Numbered from the stretch's first letter, positions 1 to 10,385 are shown. The stretch is DNA of 64,000 nt from Marinobacter salinisoli (GCF_017301335.1 NZ_CP071247.1:310001-374000); one strand, 5' to 3'. Program-made: numbers and translations. The notes: generated by a model not told the origin, from the sequence alone.

Positions 1-142
1 GCACGTCTTCGTGCATCACCCGCGGCAGCGGAATATCCGCCAGGGGCTCGTAATCCTTCTGCAACTTGCCGATGGTGGTGCTGTCGTTAAAACTGGCACA
101 GCCACCGACTAAGAGACTCAGAAGAAGGACCTTAGATCGCAT
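1..142 (-). CDS. Lipoprotein, 5' end only (probable TPR-cluster lipoprotein)
   Basis: The gene starts at an ATG at 142, inside the last codons of the upstream TPR gene (11-base overlap), and runs off the left edge after 47 codons. A GAGG ribosome-binding site lies about 9 bases before the start. The N-terminus is a lipoprotein signal: a short charged start, a hydrophobic stretch, then the lipobox LVGGC with Cys at residue 15. The next residues (ASFNDST) lack Asp at +2, so outer-membrane sorting is likely. The overlap implies translational coupling with the periplasmic TPR protein, so it is probably a partner in the same envelope complex. The rest of the protein lies outside the window and its domains cannot be judged. 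Confidence 0.75.
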   Translation of the reverse strand, partial: MRSKVLLLSLLVGGCASFNDSTTIGKLQKDYEPLADIPLPRVMHEDV

Positions 143-1901
143 GGTCGTCACCCTCTTCCGGCTGTGCGGAAACCGCAGGGTCGGCGTCAACCTCGTCGGT
201 TTCCGCCGGGCCATCCAGGTATTGCAGGGAGCGATCCAGAATCCGGACCTTGGCCAGCTGCGCTTCCACCTGATACTGCTTCAGTCGCTCTTCGTGAATA
301 TCGAGCTCGGTTCCGACCAGGTTCAGCATCACGTCTTCCAGGTGGGCAATCAGGCCATCGGTCTGAGTCATCTGCTCATCCACCTGCGACATCATCCGGC
401 TCACCGCCAGGCTGAACTGGTCGCCCTCGGATACCGAGTGGGCGCTGCGCAGTGCGTCCAGCATCTGCTCGCCACGGGCAATGTCAAACGCCAGCTCTTC
501 CATCTGCCACTGCAGCTTCTCACGGGCGGTCTCGGGCTGCCCCGTAACACGGCTGGCCAGGTTCTGATAGCTCTGGCGCGCCTCTTCCAGATAACGGGCA
601 AGACGGTTCATGCCCTGACGATGGCTTTCGCCATCCAGGCTGCCGGCGCGGGCTGACAGAATCACCTCGAAGTCGTCACGCCGATCCTGCCAACGCTCCA
701 GGTTGTTGCGGATGGCGTACAGATCGCGAAGGTCCTTGAGCACGGACTGGAACGCGTGATCGGACATCAGGTCCACCAGGAACGGCGACAGGTGGTTAAC
801 GGAGACCGATGGCGCGGCGCCAAACCAGTCGCTTTCACCCAGCACCTGATCCAGATTGCGAACGAACAGCTCAAGCACGTCCGCGCCCTTCAGGGAGGTC
901 CGCGCTTTCTGCAGCCATTCGAGGGCATCACGGAATTTCTGGTCGGCGTCGATAAAGCCCTGGGCCGCGCGCCCGTTCAGTCCCATCTGTTCGTACACGT
1001 GGGGCTGCAGCAAAATGGCTTCCTGAACTTCCGGCAGGGCGATGGAGCGGTCAGTCAGCGCGTCCAGCGGACCGAGGGCGTTGCGGAACTCACCATCGTT
1101 GATGGCCATCCAGCTGGCACCCAGCAGGCCGCGATTGGAGTATGCGCCGCTGGTACTGATGCGGGACAACTGCATGCCCGCGTTGACGTGATCGTCGCGG
1201 CCGGCGTACAGGTAAGACAGCGCCATGCGCGCCCGATCCGACAGACGCCGCAGCTCTTCACTGCCGTCATTCAGTTCAATGACCTTTTCCAGCGCACCTA
1301 TTGCCCGGCCGGATTCCTGCTGGCCACCGTAGGCAATCGCCAGATTGAAGTAAAAATAGGGTGCAAAGGGGCTGTCGTCATCAATGGTATCGGCCACCGA
1401 CTCGCCCGCCGAGAAGTAACCCAGCTTCACGTTGACCAGTGCCGCCAGATACCGGTATTCATCATCCACCGCCGCCGGCATATCGCCCTGGATACGGCCA
1501 AGGTTGCGGGCCGCATCGCTCACGTCGCCACGGAGATACTGCATCTTGCCCAGGTAAAACCAGGCCCGGTTGCTGGTTTCTTCGTTCAGGTTTTCGCGGG
1601 CAACGCGGTTGAAGATGTCTTCGGCCTGAGCGTCCAGACCGTAGGACAGGCTGATCCCGCCCTTCAACAGCTCCGGATAGGTACCGTGATTGACGATACC
1701 ACCATGGTCCTCAGCCCAGGCGTACTCCACCAGCGCCTCGAAGTAATTCTGCTGGTAGAACTCAAACAGGATGGCGCCGTATTTCAGATCCTGAACACTG
1801 GTGACCGGCGCGGCAACACTGGCCGGCAGGCACATCGCACCGATAGCGATCCCGGCAACGGCTTGCCTCAGTGACTGTTGGGCGGCGCGCACAAGCTTCA
1901 T
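132..1901 (-). CDS. Periplasmic tetratricopeptide-repeat protein (589 aa)
   Basis: The N-terminus has a Sec signal peptide (charged KLVRAAQQSLR, a hydrophobic core, then PASVAAP) ending near residue 30. Residues about 45-330 contain repeated helical-pair motifs of the TPR type, for example YQQNYFEALVEYAWAED, AWFYLGKMQYLRGDVSDA and YFYFNLAIAYGGQQESGRA. The second half is mostly long helices with coiled-coil character (about 380-560), followed by an acidic C-terminal tail. No catalytic motif is visible, so a scaffold role in the periplasm is the best guess. It lies 3 bases after the secreted coiled-coil gene and overlaps the following lipoprotein gene, so the three form a tight operon. A member of a gliding-motility-like (Glt/Agl-type) envelope machine is possible but is inference. 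Confidence 0.8.
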   Translation of the reverse strand: MKLVRAAQQSLRQAVAGIAIGAMCLPASVAAPVTSVQDLKYGAILFEFYQQNYFEALVEYAWAEDHGGIVNHGTYPELLKGGISLSYGLDAQAEDIFNRVARENLNEETSNRAWFYLGKMQYLRGDVSDAARNLGRIQGDMPAAVDDEYRYLAALVNVKLGYFSAGESVADTIDDDSPFAPYFYFNLAIAYGGQQESGRAIGALEKVIELNDGSEELRRLSDRARMALSYLYAGRDDHVNAGMQLSRISTSGAYSNRGLLGASWMAINDGEFRNALGPLDALTDRSIALPEVQEAILLQPHVYEQMGLNGRAAQGFIDADQKFRDALEWLQKARTSLKGADVLELFVRNLDQVLGESDWFGAAPSVSVNHLSPFLVDLMSDHAFQSVLKDLRDLYAIRNNLERWQDRRDDFEVILSARAGSLDGESHRQGMNRLARYLEEARQSYQNLASRVTGQPETAREKLQWQMEELAFDIARGEQMLDALRSAHSVSEGDQFSLAVSRMMSQVDEQMTQTDGLIAHLEDVMLNLVGTELDIHEERLKQYQVEAQLAKVRILDRSLQYLDGPAETDEVDADPAVSAQPEEGDDHAI

Positions 1902-1904
1902 GAC

Positions 1905-2579
1905 TTACCACTCCCGGATGGCGAATTCAGGCTGCTGACGGGCCTCGGAGTCGGCAATGCTCAACTCCACGTACTTCGGCCCCTGCCCCTTGGTGAACCG
2001 CAGACTGCTGCCGCGCTTGTATTCGCGACCGTTCGGCCCCTGGCCGATAAAAAACGCGGACAGCGTGTGCTCGCCGGCACTGACATTACCCAGATGCAGG
2101 CGATGCATGCCGCCTTTGGCCAGCGCGGCGCGTTCCTCTTCGCTGTACAGGTAGGACACGACGGTCTCGTTATTCAGCCGCAGCTCCACACCCTCAAGGC
2201 GGAAGAACTCACCCACATCCAGCGACAGGAAGACATGAAACCGGGTATTGGCCGGGAACAGCAGGTCTTCTTCGAGCACCCGGAGGTCTTTGTTCAGGGT
2301 CACCACGGACTGCTTCAGGTTCTGGATTTCGCGCGACAGCTCGTTCACCGCGCGCTGGGCACGCTCGCGACTCTCGCGAACCGACATGGGAGTCTCCAGA
2401 ATCTGTTCCAGCGGCGCCGCCGGCTTTGCCGAATCCTCGCCGTTTCCGGCCGCGGCCTCCGTGGCAGCCGCCACCCCGCTCCACAGCACGCTCAGGGCCA
2501 GCATCAGGGATGCCACCACTTTGCCCGCCTTGAATGTTTCCAGCCTGTTTGCAGACCTCAGTTCTTGCACAGTCACCAT
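1905..2579 (-). CDS. Secreted coiled-coil / beta-domain protein of unknown function
   Basis: The ATG at 2579 is preferred over an upstream in-frame ATG at 2693 because a GGGAG site lies just before it and because it places a signal peptide correctly (KAGKVVASLMLALSVLWSG, cleavage after VAAA). The mature protein of about 190 residues has a coiled coil around residues 65-110 (RERAQRAVNELSREIQNLKQ). The C-terminal part is beta-rich and looks like a small sandwich (LDVGEFFRLEGVELRLNN, SAGEHTLSAFFIGQGP). I do not recognise the family. It is the first gene of the operon with the TPR protein and lipoprotein, so it probably works with them in the periplasm. Confidence 0.7.
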   Translation of the reverse strand: MVTVQELRSANRLETFKAGKVVASLMLALSVLWSGVAAATEAAAGNGEDSAKPAAPLEQILETPMSVRESRERAQRAVNELSREIQNLKQSVVTLNKDLRVLEEDLLFPANTRFHVFLSLDVGEFFRLEGVELRLNNETVVSYLYSEEERAALAKGGMHRLHLGNVSAGEHTLSAFFIGQGPNGREYKRGSSLRFTKGQGPKYVELSIADSEARQQPEFAIREW

Positions 2580-2995
2580 CCTGCTCCCGTGGCAGCCCGC
2601 ATCCGAGCGGCGCCCACCAATAACAATGAACAATCCAGGGATTAACGCTTGAAGTTGCCGACCCAGCTCGGGGGCTCTTGAGGCCCGTTTCATGGGTTGA
2701 GCGGTCGGTTTTCAGGAAATAGTTTCATTCGTCAAATTCTGTTAAATACGCTAGCACACGTTTTTGACATTAGAGAGGCATTTTTTGCGTCAATTTATTA
2801 TTCTGTGATTGCCTTCCCGAAACGCATCTCCTTCTGTTGCCCAACGGAAGCCCGCTCGTCACAGTTCCGTACCAGATCTCGCTTTTGTGAGAAAAAACAG
2901 AAGTTTACAATTGTTAACATTTGATTACCTTCATCCCTGAAGCCAGCTTCAAACTTATGACCGCAATCACAGACACACCTAAAAAGCTGACGCCT
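2580..2995. other. AT-rich divergent intergenic region
   Basis: This stretch separates the leftward TPR operon from the rightward beta-barrel pair and is clearly more AT-rich than its surroundings. A perfect TTGACA hexamer lies at 2764-2769, but I see no -10 hexamer at proper spacing, so I do not call a promoter. Short in-frame extensions of both flanking genes enter the region but lack ribosome-binding sites. It must hold the promoters of both divergent transcripts. I see no RNA gene or repeat in it. Confidence 0.5.
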
Positions 2996-3751
2996 ATGCG
3001 CAGATTATCCCGACGTATTCTTGTCGGACTGATGCTGGCGGCGCCGCTTTCACCGACCGCTGCACAAACTGCGTTCGAAAACGACGCCGCCGTGCTGCAG
3101 GTGGTGGACCCGTTTATCGAACTGCACACGGCGCCCGGCCGCGGCTACCCCGTGTTTCACGTTATCGAGAAGGGCGAACAGGTAGAGCTGATCAAGCGCA
3201 AGACCAACTGGTACAAGGTCCGCTCTTCCGACGGCCAGGAAGGCTGGACCAAGGCCACCCAGCTGGGCCGGACACTGCAACCCACAGGGCTGCCGGCGGA
3301 CCTGCCTGAAGTCAGTCATGGTGAATACCTGGAATCCAGCTGGCGGGTGGGCTTTACTGCCGGGCTGTTCGAGGAATCAACCAGCTTCAGCCTGACGGTG
3401 GGTTACCGGCCACTGACCTGGATCGGTGCGGAAGTGGAAGCCGGCAAGATCTACAACCGCTCGGTGACCAGCGATTACTACAGCGCCAACCTGATTTTCG
3501 AACCCATGCACCAGTGGGACGTCACCCCCTACCTGCTCACCGGCATCTCGAGATTTTCCTTTGATGCGCGGCAGAAGGTATTGCTCAGTGATCTGGGCGA
3601 TGCCGACGGGGTCAACGTTGGCGGCGGCCTCAGCTACTACGTTGGCCGCAATTTCCTTATTCGTGCCGAATACCGGGTGTATTCGGTTTCTTCAAATTCA
3701 GAAAGCACAGGTTTAAGTGAATGGAAAATCGGTCTGAACACGTTTTTCTAA
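2996..3751 (+). CDS. SH3-like domain outer-membrane beta-barrel protein
   Basis: I place the start at ATG 2996 because it gives a standard signal peptide (MRRLSRRILVGLMLAAPLSP, cleavage after TAAQ). In-frame starts at 2921 (TTG) and 2957 would add a polar leader, and none of the three has a strong ribosome-binding site. Mature residues about 30-85 form a bacterial SH3-like domain (LQVVDPFIELHTAPGRGYPV, WYKVRSSDGQEGWTKATQL). Residues about 110-251 alternate in amphipathic beta strands (WRVGFTAGLFEESTSFSLTV) and end in phenylalanine, the usual outer-membrane insertion signal. Its end overlaps the next gene, also a beta-barrel, by 31 bases. SH3 domains in such proteins often contact peptidoglycan or periplasmic partners, so an envelope anchor is inferred. 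Confidence 0.75.
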   Translation: MRRLSRRILVGLMLAAPLSPTAAQTAFENDAAVLQVVDPFIELHTAPGRGYPVFHVIEKGEQVELIKRKTNWYKVRSSDGQEGWTKATQLGRTLQPTGLPADLPEVSHGEYLESSWRVGFTAGLFEESTSFSLTVGYRPLTWIGAEVEAGKIYNRSVTSDYYSANLIFEPMHQWDVTPYLLTGISRFSFDARQKVLLSDLGDADGVNVGGGLSYYVGRNFLIRAEYRVYSVSSNSESTGLSEWKIGLNTFF

Positions 3752-4422
3752 GTGCCAGTCTGACGGCCCGATCCGCGACCTCCGCCCTGCTCCTGGCGGG
3801 CGCGCTGACCCTGCCTCAACTGGCCAACGCCCAGGACAGCGACGACAGCACGAAACCAGCACCGGTTCAGGTTATCGCACCGGAAGTGGAGCCGCGGAGC
3901 ATTCGGGAAGCGGATATTGACGCCGAGTTTTTCGAAATCGGTGCCTTTGCCGGCATGATGACCATCGACAACTTCAGCTCGGAACCGCTGGTGGGCGTGA
4001 GCGCCGCGTTCCACGCCACGGAAGACTTCTTCCTGCAGTTCAACTACGGCGTTACCGAAGCGGGGCTGACCTCGTTCGAGGAACTGAGCGGCGCCAACGT
4101 GCGCCTGCTGACGGATTCGGACCGCAAGTACAGCTACTACGACTTCCTGGTGGGCTACAACATCTTCCCGGGCGAGGTGTTCTTCAGCGATACGCTGACC
4201 TTCAACTCAGCGTTCTATCTGGTGGGCGGGGTTGGCAACACCGACTTCGGTGGCGAGAGCAATTTCACCACCACCCTCGGTACCGGGTTCCGGGTGGTTC
4301 TGCTCGACTGGCTGACCGTGCACGTGGACTTCCGGGATCACATGTTCAAGAGCGACCTGATTCGCGAGTCGCAACTGACACACAACATCGAACTGTCCTC
4401 CGGCTTCACCCTGTTCTTCTAA
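3721..4422 (+). CDS. Outer-membrane beta-barrel protein (OMP_myx_plus-like)
   Basis: This 233-residue protein has an N-terminal signal peptide (LTARSATSALLLAGALTLPQ, cleavage near ANAQ), a short acidic and proline-rich linker, and a barrel of about eight strands ending in FTLFF, with C-terminal Phe. It resembles the outer-membrane beta-barrel family first noted in paralogous sets in Myxococcus (OMP_myx_plus type); this is from family memory, not a search. The start codon lies inside the upstream barrel gene, 31 bases before its stop, so the two are translationally coupled. A tandem pair of small barrels next to TPR and lipoprotein genes points to an envelope-spanning complex. Confidence 0.75.
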   Translation: MENRSEHVFLSASLTARSATSALLLAGALTLPQLANAQDSDDSTKPAPVQVIAPEVEPRSIREADIDAEFFEIGAFAGMMTIDNFSSEPLVGVSAAFHATEDFFLQFNYGVTEAGLTSFEELSGANVRLLTDSDRKYSYYDFLVGYNIFPGEVFFSDTLTFNSAFYLVGGVGNTDFGGESNFTTTLGTGFRVVLLDWLTVHVDFRDHMFKSDLIRESQLTHNIELSSGFTLFF

Positions 4423-4449
4423 CAGGGTGAGCCGGCCCCCGGCACGCCG

Positions 4450-5328
4450 TTAACTGCCAGCTTCCGAACGCTGGCGCAGATCTCCGAAGAACGCATCGGT
4501 GTCTTCCTGAATCTGCGCCAGCGCTTCATTCCACTCATCCTGATAGCGATTCAGGGTGTCTTCACTCAAACGCCCCAGACGTTCGCCGGTACGGGCCATG
4601 GCGCGACTCGCCTCGGCCAGGGAGTTAACGCTCGGGTCGTCGAGGGACTGACTGTTACCATCCAGATCGCGGGCCGCTTCCTCCAGCAGGATCTGGTCAT
4701 CTGGCGACATCGACCGATCGTCTTCCAGCGCCTCGTTGATGGAGTCGACCAGGTCTTCCATCGCGTCCTGAAGGGTTTCACCGAAATCTTCCATGGCGTC
4801 CTCGGCGTCCTGCTCGAGCTCCCGGGTGTACGCTTCGAACTCGATGGCAAACTCATTCATGCTCGCCTCCAGATCGTCCGACGAAGACGCAAAGCGGGCC
4901 TCAAGTTTGTCCCTGAGCTTGCCAAGTTCGCCCATCAACTGTCCGAAGGGGGATGGATTCATGACCGCATCCCGGGTGCGCTCGTAATCCACCTGCCAGC
5001 CCTTTTGCCGGCGCACCAGATAAGTCACCAGTTCCTGCGGCTTGGCACTCGAGCCTTCCTGCGCCGGTAAGCGGGTCACGATGGTGGCTGCGGCGTCGTC
5101 GATCACCACCCGGCCGAACACCGGGGTCACATCGGTCCAGTCCCGACCGAAGCCATCGAAGCGATTCGCGTCTCTCAACGTGGACAGCTCTGTCAGGGCA
5201 TCCCCGTCGTTCTCAGCCACCGACTGCCAGAACGCGCCGGCAACTTCCTGCGGGGTTTCCGGGCTGGAACAACCCGCCAGAACCAGCACCATTAAAGCCA
5301 TAAAGAAACGGTTAAACACGGACAACAT
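4450..5328 (-). CDS. Acidic helical lipoprotein
   Basis: The ATG at 5328 follows a GGGAGAGG stretch with almost no spacer; a TTG at 5346 and a GTG at 5319 are other in-frame options. The signal ends in the lipobox LVLAGC, followed by SSPETPQEVAGAFWQSV, which resembles the start of a small DUF4878/SnoaL-like domain (about residues 20-110). The rest (about 115-292) is almost entirely helical and very acidic (DAEDAMEDFGETLQDAMEDL), likely a long coiled coil. Ser at +2 suggests outer-membrane localisation. It converges on the beta-barrel pair with a 27-base gap, so it is not in their transcript. Function is unknown; a periplasmic-facing spacer or stress lipoprotein is possible. Confidence 0.65.
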   Translation of the reverse strand: MLSVFNRFFMALMVLVLAGCSSPETPQEVAGAFWQSVAENDGDALTELSTLRDANRFDGFGRDWTDVTPVFGRVVIDDAAATIVTRLPAQEGSSAKPQELVTYLVRRQKGWQVDYERTRDAVMNPSPFGQLMGELGKLRDKLEARFASSSDDLEASMNEFAIEFEAYTRELEQDAEDAMEDFGETLQDAMEDLVDSINEALEDDRSMSPDDQILLEEAARDLDGNSQSLDDPSVNSLAEASRAMARTGERLGRLSEDTLNRYQDEWNEALAQIQEDTDAFFGDLRQRSEAGS

Positions 5329-5446
5329 CCTCTCCCGAATATGCAAGTAAAACTGGTGAGATCATACAACGCCCGCCCGGGCATCGTCAGGTCGCCTGAC
5401 ACTTATTAATGTTGGGTACGGGCAGGCACATTGGGGACAGCCGGGC

Positions 5447-7468
5447 TCAGGACGGCCCGGCCTGTAACTCTTCGGACGGCAACCGGTCAGCTCCCCAGGT
5501 ACGATAGACCCGGCCGACAACGCGCTGCAGTTCTTCATCGGTCACGTTGGCAGGCTCTCCACGCTCGAGGGGGTCGTAGTGGAAAATGTACAGGCGCGAG
5601 GTGAACTGCTCGAAGGGCAACGACGACTCACCGAAGTGTTCACCGTGGCCGGCCGTGCTCACCTCGACATCATTACCCCAGTGCTGGCCACTGTCGTTAT
5701 TGGGGTTGAAGAAATACACCCGCATTTCGCCCTCAGGGTCGAGCGCCACCCGGAGTATGGTGATCGCGTGCCAGCCAACGAAACGGGCGGCCCGGTCGGT
5801 CACCGCAACACCAGCCGGCTGCGGATGCACCAGTGGCTGATTGCCGTTGTAGAACGGATGATAGCTGGCATAGAAATGCCGGATAAAGCCTTCCAGATCG
5901 TGCAGCTTTCCGGTCGCCACATCCACGTTGATAGCAAAGCCCCGGCCAGAAGCCCAGCCATGGAATTCGGGATTCACCCACTGATGGGGATCGCCCTGCC
6001 GATCCGCCACCATTCTGCCCATTTCGGCATAGATCCGGTCCAGATGGGGAACCACGATCAATGAAACGGGATCCAGATCCAGGGTCACTTCCGAGGCCAC
6101 CCCGCCCTGGCTGCGAGCCGAGGAAACCGGGCGACCTTCGAAATGAATGATGACCTCGTTGTCGCGGGCCGCCCAGGCTACCATCTGCAACAGGTAATCC
6201 GGGTCATTGTAGGCCCACATGGACAGCGCCCGGGCAGACTGGCAGGTCGGGTTGTTCCCCTGCCCCACACCCAGAGGCTGCCCCAGCATGTTCAATACGC
6301 CCTGAAGCAGCCAGACACTGGGTGCGGGCTGGTAGCCAAAGGCCAGTTGCAGACGCTCCTTGGCAGGTTCGCACAGCGTCAGGTTGAGCTGACGCCATAA
6401 TCCGGGTGCCACCGGTGGCTGATAGAGGATGCCCCGCTCCAGCATCAGGGCGAGCCCGTAAATGCCCTGGGCGGTTTCAGGGAAGATGCCGTCCCGGATC
6501 AGGGCGTGCACCAGTTCCTGATAGCAGATCAGGCAGTCCTTGCCGGTGCTGGAAAGCCCAAGTGCTTCCGGCAGTACCGAAGTCTGATGCTCAAGCGCGA
6601 AACGCAAAAAGGTTGCATGATAAGGCGACACCAGGCCGGTGTCGTGCATGGATCGGGCAAAGCCCGTGGCCTCGTTCTGCAAGGCCTGGGCATCCAGGGT
6701 GGCAAGCCGCTGTTCGTAGACAACGGTACCCGGATCTTCACTGCTGGCACGGGTCGGACCGTAGAGGCTGGAAATCAGCCGGTCGGCGCCTCGTCCGGCA
6801 CCACCCAGGTCTACATTCGGATCCGCCCGACACAGGGCGATCTGGGTAATCATCCTGCGAACGTCTCCCACTTGAATGGGGCGCTGCTGCAGAATCCGCC
6901 AGATTTCTTCGATAAGGCTGTCCAGCACATGCTCGTAGCCAATGTGCTCCGCCAGATACCGGACAGCAGCCTGACTGATGTTGGCGAGCCGGCCCTGCTT
7001 GCGTTCGGCTTCGCCGACAAGGCCAAACAGCAGGCCAAGGTTGACCGCCAGCACCTGAGTCAGATGGTGGCGGGCCTGTTCGGACGTGACGGTAGGATGC
7101 AGGTAGCGGTCCCGGGCAATGGCCAGAAAACGCAGTTCGCTGATCACCTCGATCACCACCGTATCGGCATTCGGACTGGACAGCGACTGGGGCGTCAGCG
7201 AGGGCAACAGAATGTTGGGATTGGCCCAGTCCGTTCCCAGATACAGGCCGGCCTGCTCCAGACGCTCGGAGCGCTCTTCTATGATCCGGCAGCCTTCGGG
7301 CTGCAGCAGAACCCGGCGGGCAATATCAAACAGACGCGGAAGCTTGCCGGACTTGGCGAACGGCCGGCTCTGCTCCAGCGATTCAATCGCATCGTCCAGC
7401 CGCTGCACCAGCTTATCGAGATTGACCGCCGGCGGATCGCCAGCGGATTGATAGTCACTCAAACCCAT
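5447..7468 (-). CDS. Large uncharacterised protein with papain-like Cys-His-Asn arrangement
   Basis: This 673-residue cytoplasmic protein has no signal peptide or membrane segment. The N-terminal 380 residues are helical with no recognised domain. The C-terminal half holds a signature like clan CA cysteine peptidases: GQGNNPTCQSARALSMW with Gln403 six residues before Cys409, then GWHAITILRVA with His567, then FFNPNNDSGQHWG with Asn588 (or Asp592). Papain uses the same order and the same Gln-to-Cys spacing. It lies 47 bases after an ATP-grasp gene on the same strand, so the two are probably one operon. Possible roles are a peptidase, amidase or transglutaminase working with the ligase. The fold assignment is inference from motif order; the residues themselves are visible. 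Confidence 0.6.
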   Translation of the reverse strand: MGLSDYQSAGDPPAVNLDKLVQRLDDAIESLEQSRPFAKSGKLPRLFDIARRVLLQPEGCRIIEERSERLEQAGLYLGTDWANPNILLPSLTPQSLSSPNADTVVIEVISELRFLAIARDRYLHPTVTSEQARHHLTQVLAVNLGLLFGLVGEAERKQGRLANISQAAVRYLAEHIGYEHVLDSLIEEIWRILQQRPIQVGDVRRMITQIALCRADPNVDLGGAGRGADRLISSLYGPTRASSEDPGTVVYEQRLATLDAQALQNEATGFARSMHDTGLVSPYHATFLRFALEHQTSVLPEALGLSSTGKDCLICYQELVHALIRDGIFPETAQGIYGLALMLERGILYQPPVAPGLWRQLNLTLCEPAKERLQLAFGYQPAPSVWLLQGVLNMLGQPLGVGQGNNPTCQSARALSMWAYNDPDYLLQMVAWAARDNEVIIHFEGRPVSSARSQGGVASEVTLDLDPVSLIVVPHLDRIYAEMGRMVADRQGDPHQWVNPEFHGWASGRGFAINVDVATGKLHDLEGFIRHFYASYHPFYNGNQPLVHPQPAGVAVTDRAARFVGWHAITILRVALDPEGEMRVYFFNPNNDSGQHWGNDVEVSTAGHGEHFGESSLPFEQFTSRLYIFHYDPLERGEPANVTDEELQRVVGRVYRTWGADRLPSEELQAGPS

Positions 7469-7515
7469 TCCTCAGTCCGTGCGGCAACCTCACAACCGGT
7501 TGCCGCGCTCGCTGA

Positions 7516-8748
<1,233 letters not shown>

Positions 8749-8821
8749 ATGCTCCCTCCTTTGCTTAGACTGTATTTAAACCCTAAGCCCTTGTTAGCAA
8801 ATAGCAAATCGGAGCAACGAC

Positions 8822-8877
8822 AAAAAATCAAAAAGCACCGGAACTTCCAGCCTCTGGGCCAGAGTTCGCGGTGCTTA
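8822..8877 (-). terminator. Rho-independent terminator of mqo
   Basis: Read on the minus strand, AAGCACCG pairs with CGGTGCTT (8833-8840 with 8869-8876), with a second inner pairing AGTTC/GAACT in the loop. The stem is followed by TTTTTGATTTTTTG. It lies directly downstream of mqo and before the ATP-grasp gene, so it separates the two transcripts. Confidence 0.8.
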
Positions 8878-8903
8878 AGCGCCACTTAGATCGATTAGGA
8901 ATA

Positions 8904-10385
8904 TCAGACCAATTTCAGGGTCGAGAGCGTCCGATCCCGTACTTTGGTCAGCAGAGCCTCGTCGTCAACCAGTGACTGACCGTAGGATGGAACCAGGGTT
9001 TTCATCCGCTCCTGCCACTGGGCCGACTTGATTTGCTCGGGGAAGCAACGCTCCAGAACATCAATCATTGCATTCGCCGCCGTGGATGCCCCGGGTGAGG
9101 CGCCAAGAAGCGCTGCCAGCGTCCCGTCCTGGGCCGCAACGATTTCGGTGCCGAATTCCAGCTTTCCACCACCGCCTTCGGCCTGCTTGATGATCTGTAC
9201 GCGCTGGCCAGCCATCTTCAGTTCCCAGTCGTCTTCACTGGCATCCGGGAAGAAGTTACGCAGCGACGCCACGCGCGCGCTGTGGGACTGGAACACTTCA
9301 CCGATCAGATACCGGGTCAGGTCCATGTTGTTCCTGCTCACGGACAACATGGGTCGCAAATTGGCCGCCCGCACAGAACCAAACAGATCAAACATCGAAC
9401 CTTGTTTCAGGAACCGGGTGGTAAAGCCGGCAAACGGACCGAACAGCAGCGCAGGCTCGCCGTTAATGATCCGTGTGTCCAGATGCGGTACCGACATGGG
9501 CGGCGCGCCAATGGGTGCCTTACCGTACACCTTGGAGTCATGCTGTTTCACAATGTCCGGCTTCTGGCACACCAGCCACTGGCCACTGACCGGGAAACCA
9601 CCATAGCCGCGTGCTTCCTGAATACCCGACTTCTGCAGCAGCGGCAGGGCACCGCCACCGGCGCCCAGGAACACAAAGCCGGCTTCCAGCTTGGTCAGCG
9701 CTCCGGTCTTCTGGTTGCGAACACGAACCTTCCAGCGCCCGTTGTCGCGCTGGTCCAGGTAATGCACCGGGCTGCTCAGCATCAGCTCGAAATTCGGCTG
9801 GCTCTGCAGGTAGTCCACCATGCTGCGGGTTAGGGAGCCGAAATCCACATCAGCACCGTATTCCACGCGGGTGGCGGCGATCGGCTCCCCGGCCTTGCGG
9901 TTCTTCACCACCAGTGGCATCCACTCGGCCAGCTCGTCGACGGAGTCGGTGAACTTCATGTCCCGGAACAGGTGATGCTTGCTCAGACGTTCAAACCGAC
10001 GCTTGAGGAACCGGACCCCATCTTCACCCCAGACGAAGCTCTGGTGCGGGGTGCGGTTGATGAACTTGCTCGGCTCCGGCAGCATGCCCTGCTCCACCAG
10101 ATACGACCAGAACTGAAGCGACACCTCGAACTGCGCGTTGATCTTGAGCGCACGATCGATCTCCACATCGCCATCACCGGTTTCCGGTGTGTAATTGAGC
10201 TCACAGTAGCCGGCATGTCCGGTGCCTGCGTTGTTCCATCCATCGGTGCTTTCATGGGCAACGTGGTCGAGACGTTCCACCATGACGATGTCCAGGGACG
10301 GGTCGAGCTGCCTGAGCATCATGCCGAGGGTGGCGCTCATGACGCCACCACCGACCAGCACTACGTCTGCCTGTCTAGCGGCCAT
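8904..10385 (-). CDS. mqo: Malate:quinone oxidoreductase
   Basis: Membrane-associated FAD enzyme that oxidises malate to oxaloacetate and passes electrons to the quinone pool, replacing or supporting soluble malate dehydrogenase in the TCA cycle. The 493-residue length is typical. The N-terminal dinucleotide-binding motif is VVLVGGGVMSATLG (residues 8-21), followed by the family-typical DGWNNAGTGHAGYCELNYTP. A second family stretch is QSFVWGEDGVRFLKRR. It is transcribed alone, away from nhaD, with its own terminator downstream. Confidence 0.95.
   Translation of the reverse strand: MAARQADVVLVGGGVMSATLGMMLRQLDPSLDIVMVERLDHVAHESTDGWNNAGTGHAGYCELNYTPETGDGDVEIDRALKINAQFEVSLQFWSYLVEQGMLPEPSKFINRTPHQSFVWGEDGVRFLKRRFERLSKHHLFRDMKFTDSVDELAEWMPLVVKNRKAGEPIAATRVEYGADVDFGSLTRSMVDYLQSQPNFELMLSSPVHYLDQRDNGRWKVRVRNQKTGALTKLEAGFVFLGAGGGALPLLQKSGIQEARGYGGFPVSGQWLVCQKPDIVKQHDSKVYGKAPIGAPPMSVPHLDTRIINGEPALLFGPFAGFTTRFLKQGSMFDLFGSVRAANLRPMLSVSRNNMDLTRYLIGEVFQSHSARVASLRNFFPDASEDDWELKMAGQRVQIIKQAEGGGGKLEFGTEIVAAQDGTLAALLGASPGASTAANAMIDVLERCFPEQIKSAQWQERMKTLVPSYGQSLVDDEALLTKVRDRTLSTLKLV

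Noticed and set aside
2764..2802. Promoter based on TTGACA at 2764
   Set aside because: No -10 hexamer lies at 16-18 bases; the nearest AT-rich hexamers are 21-26 bases away.
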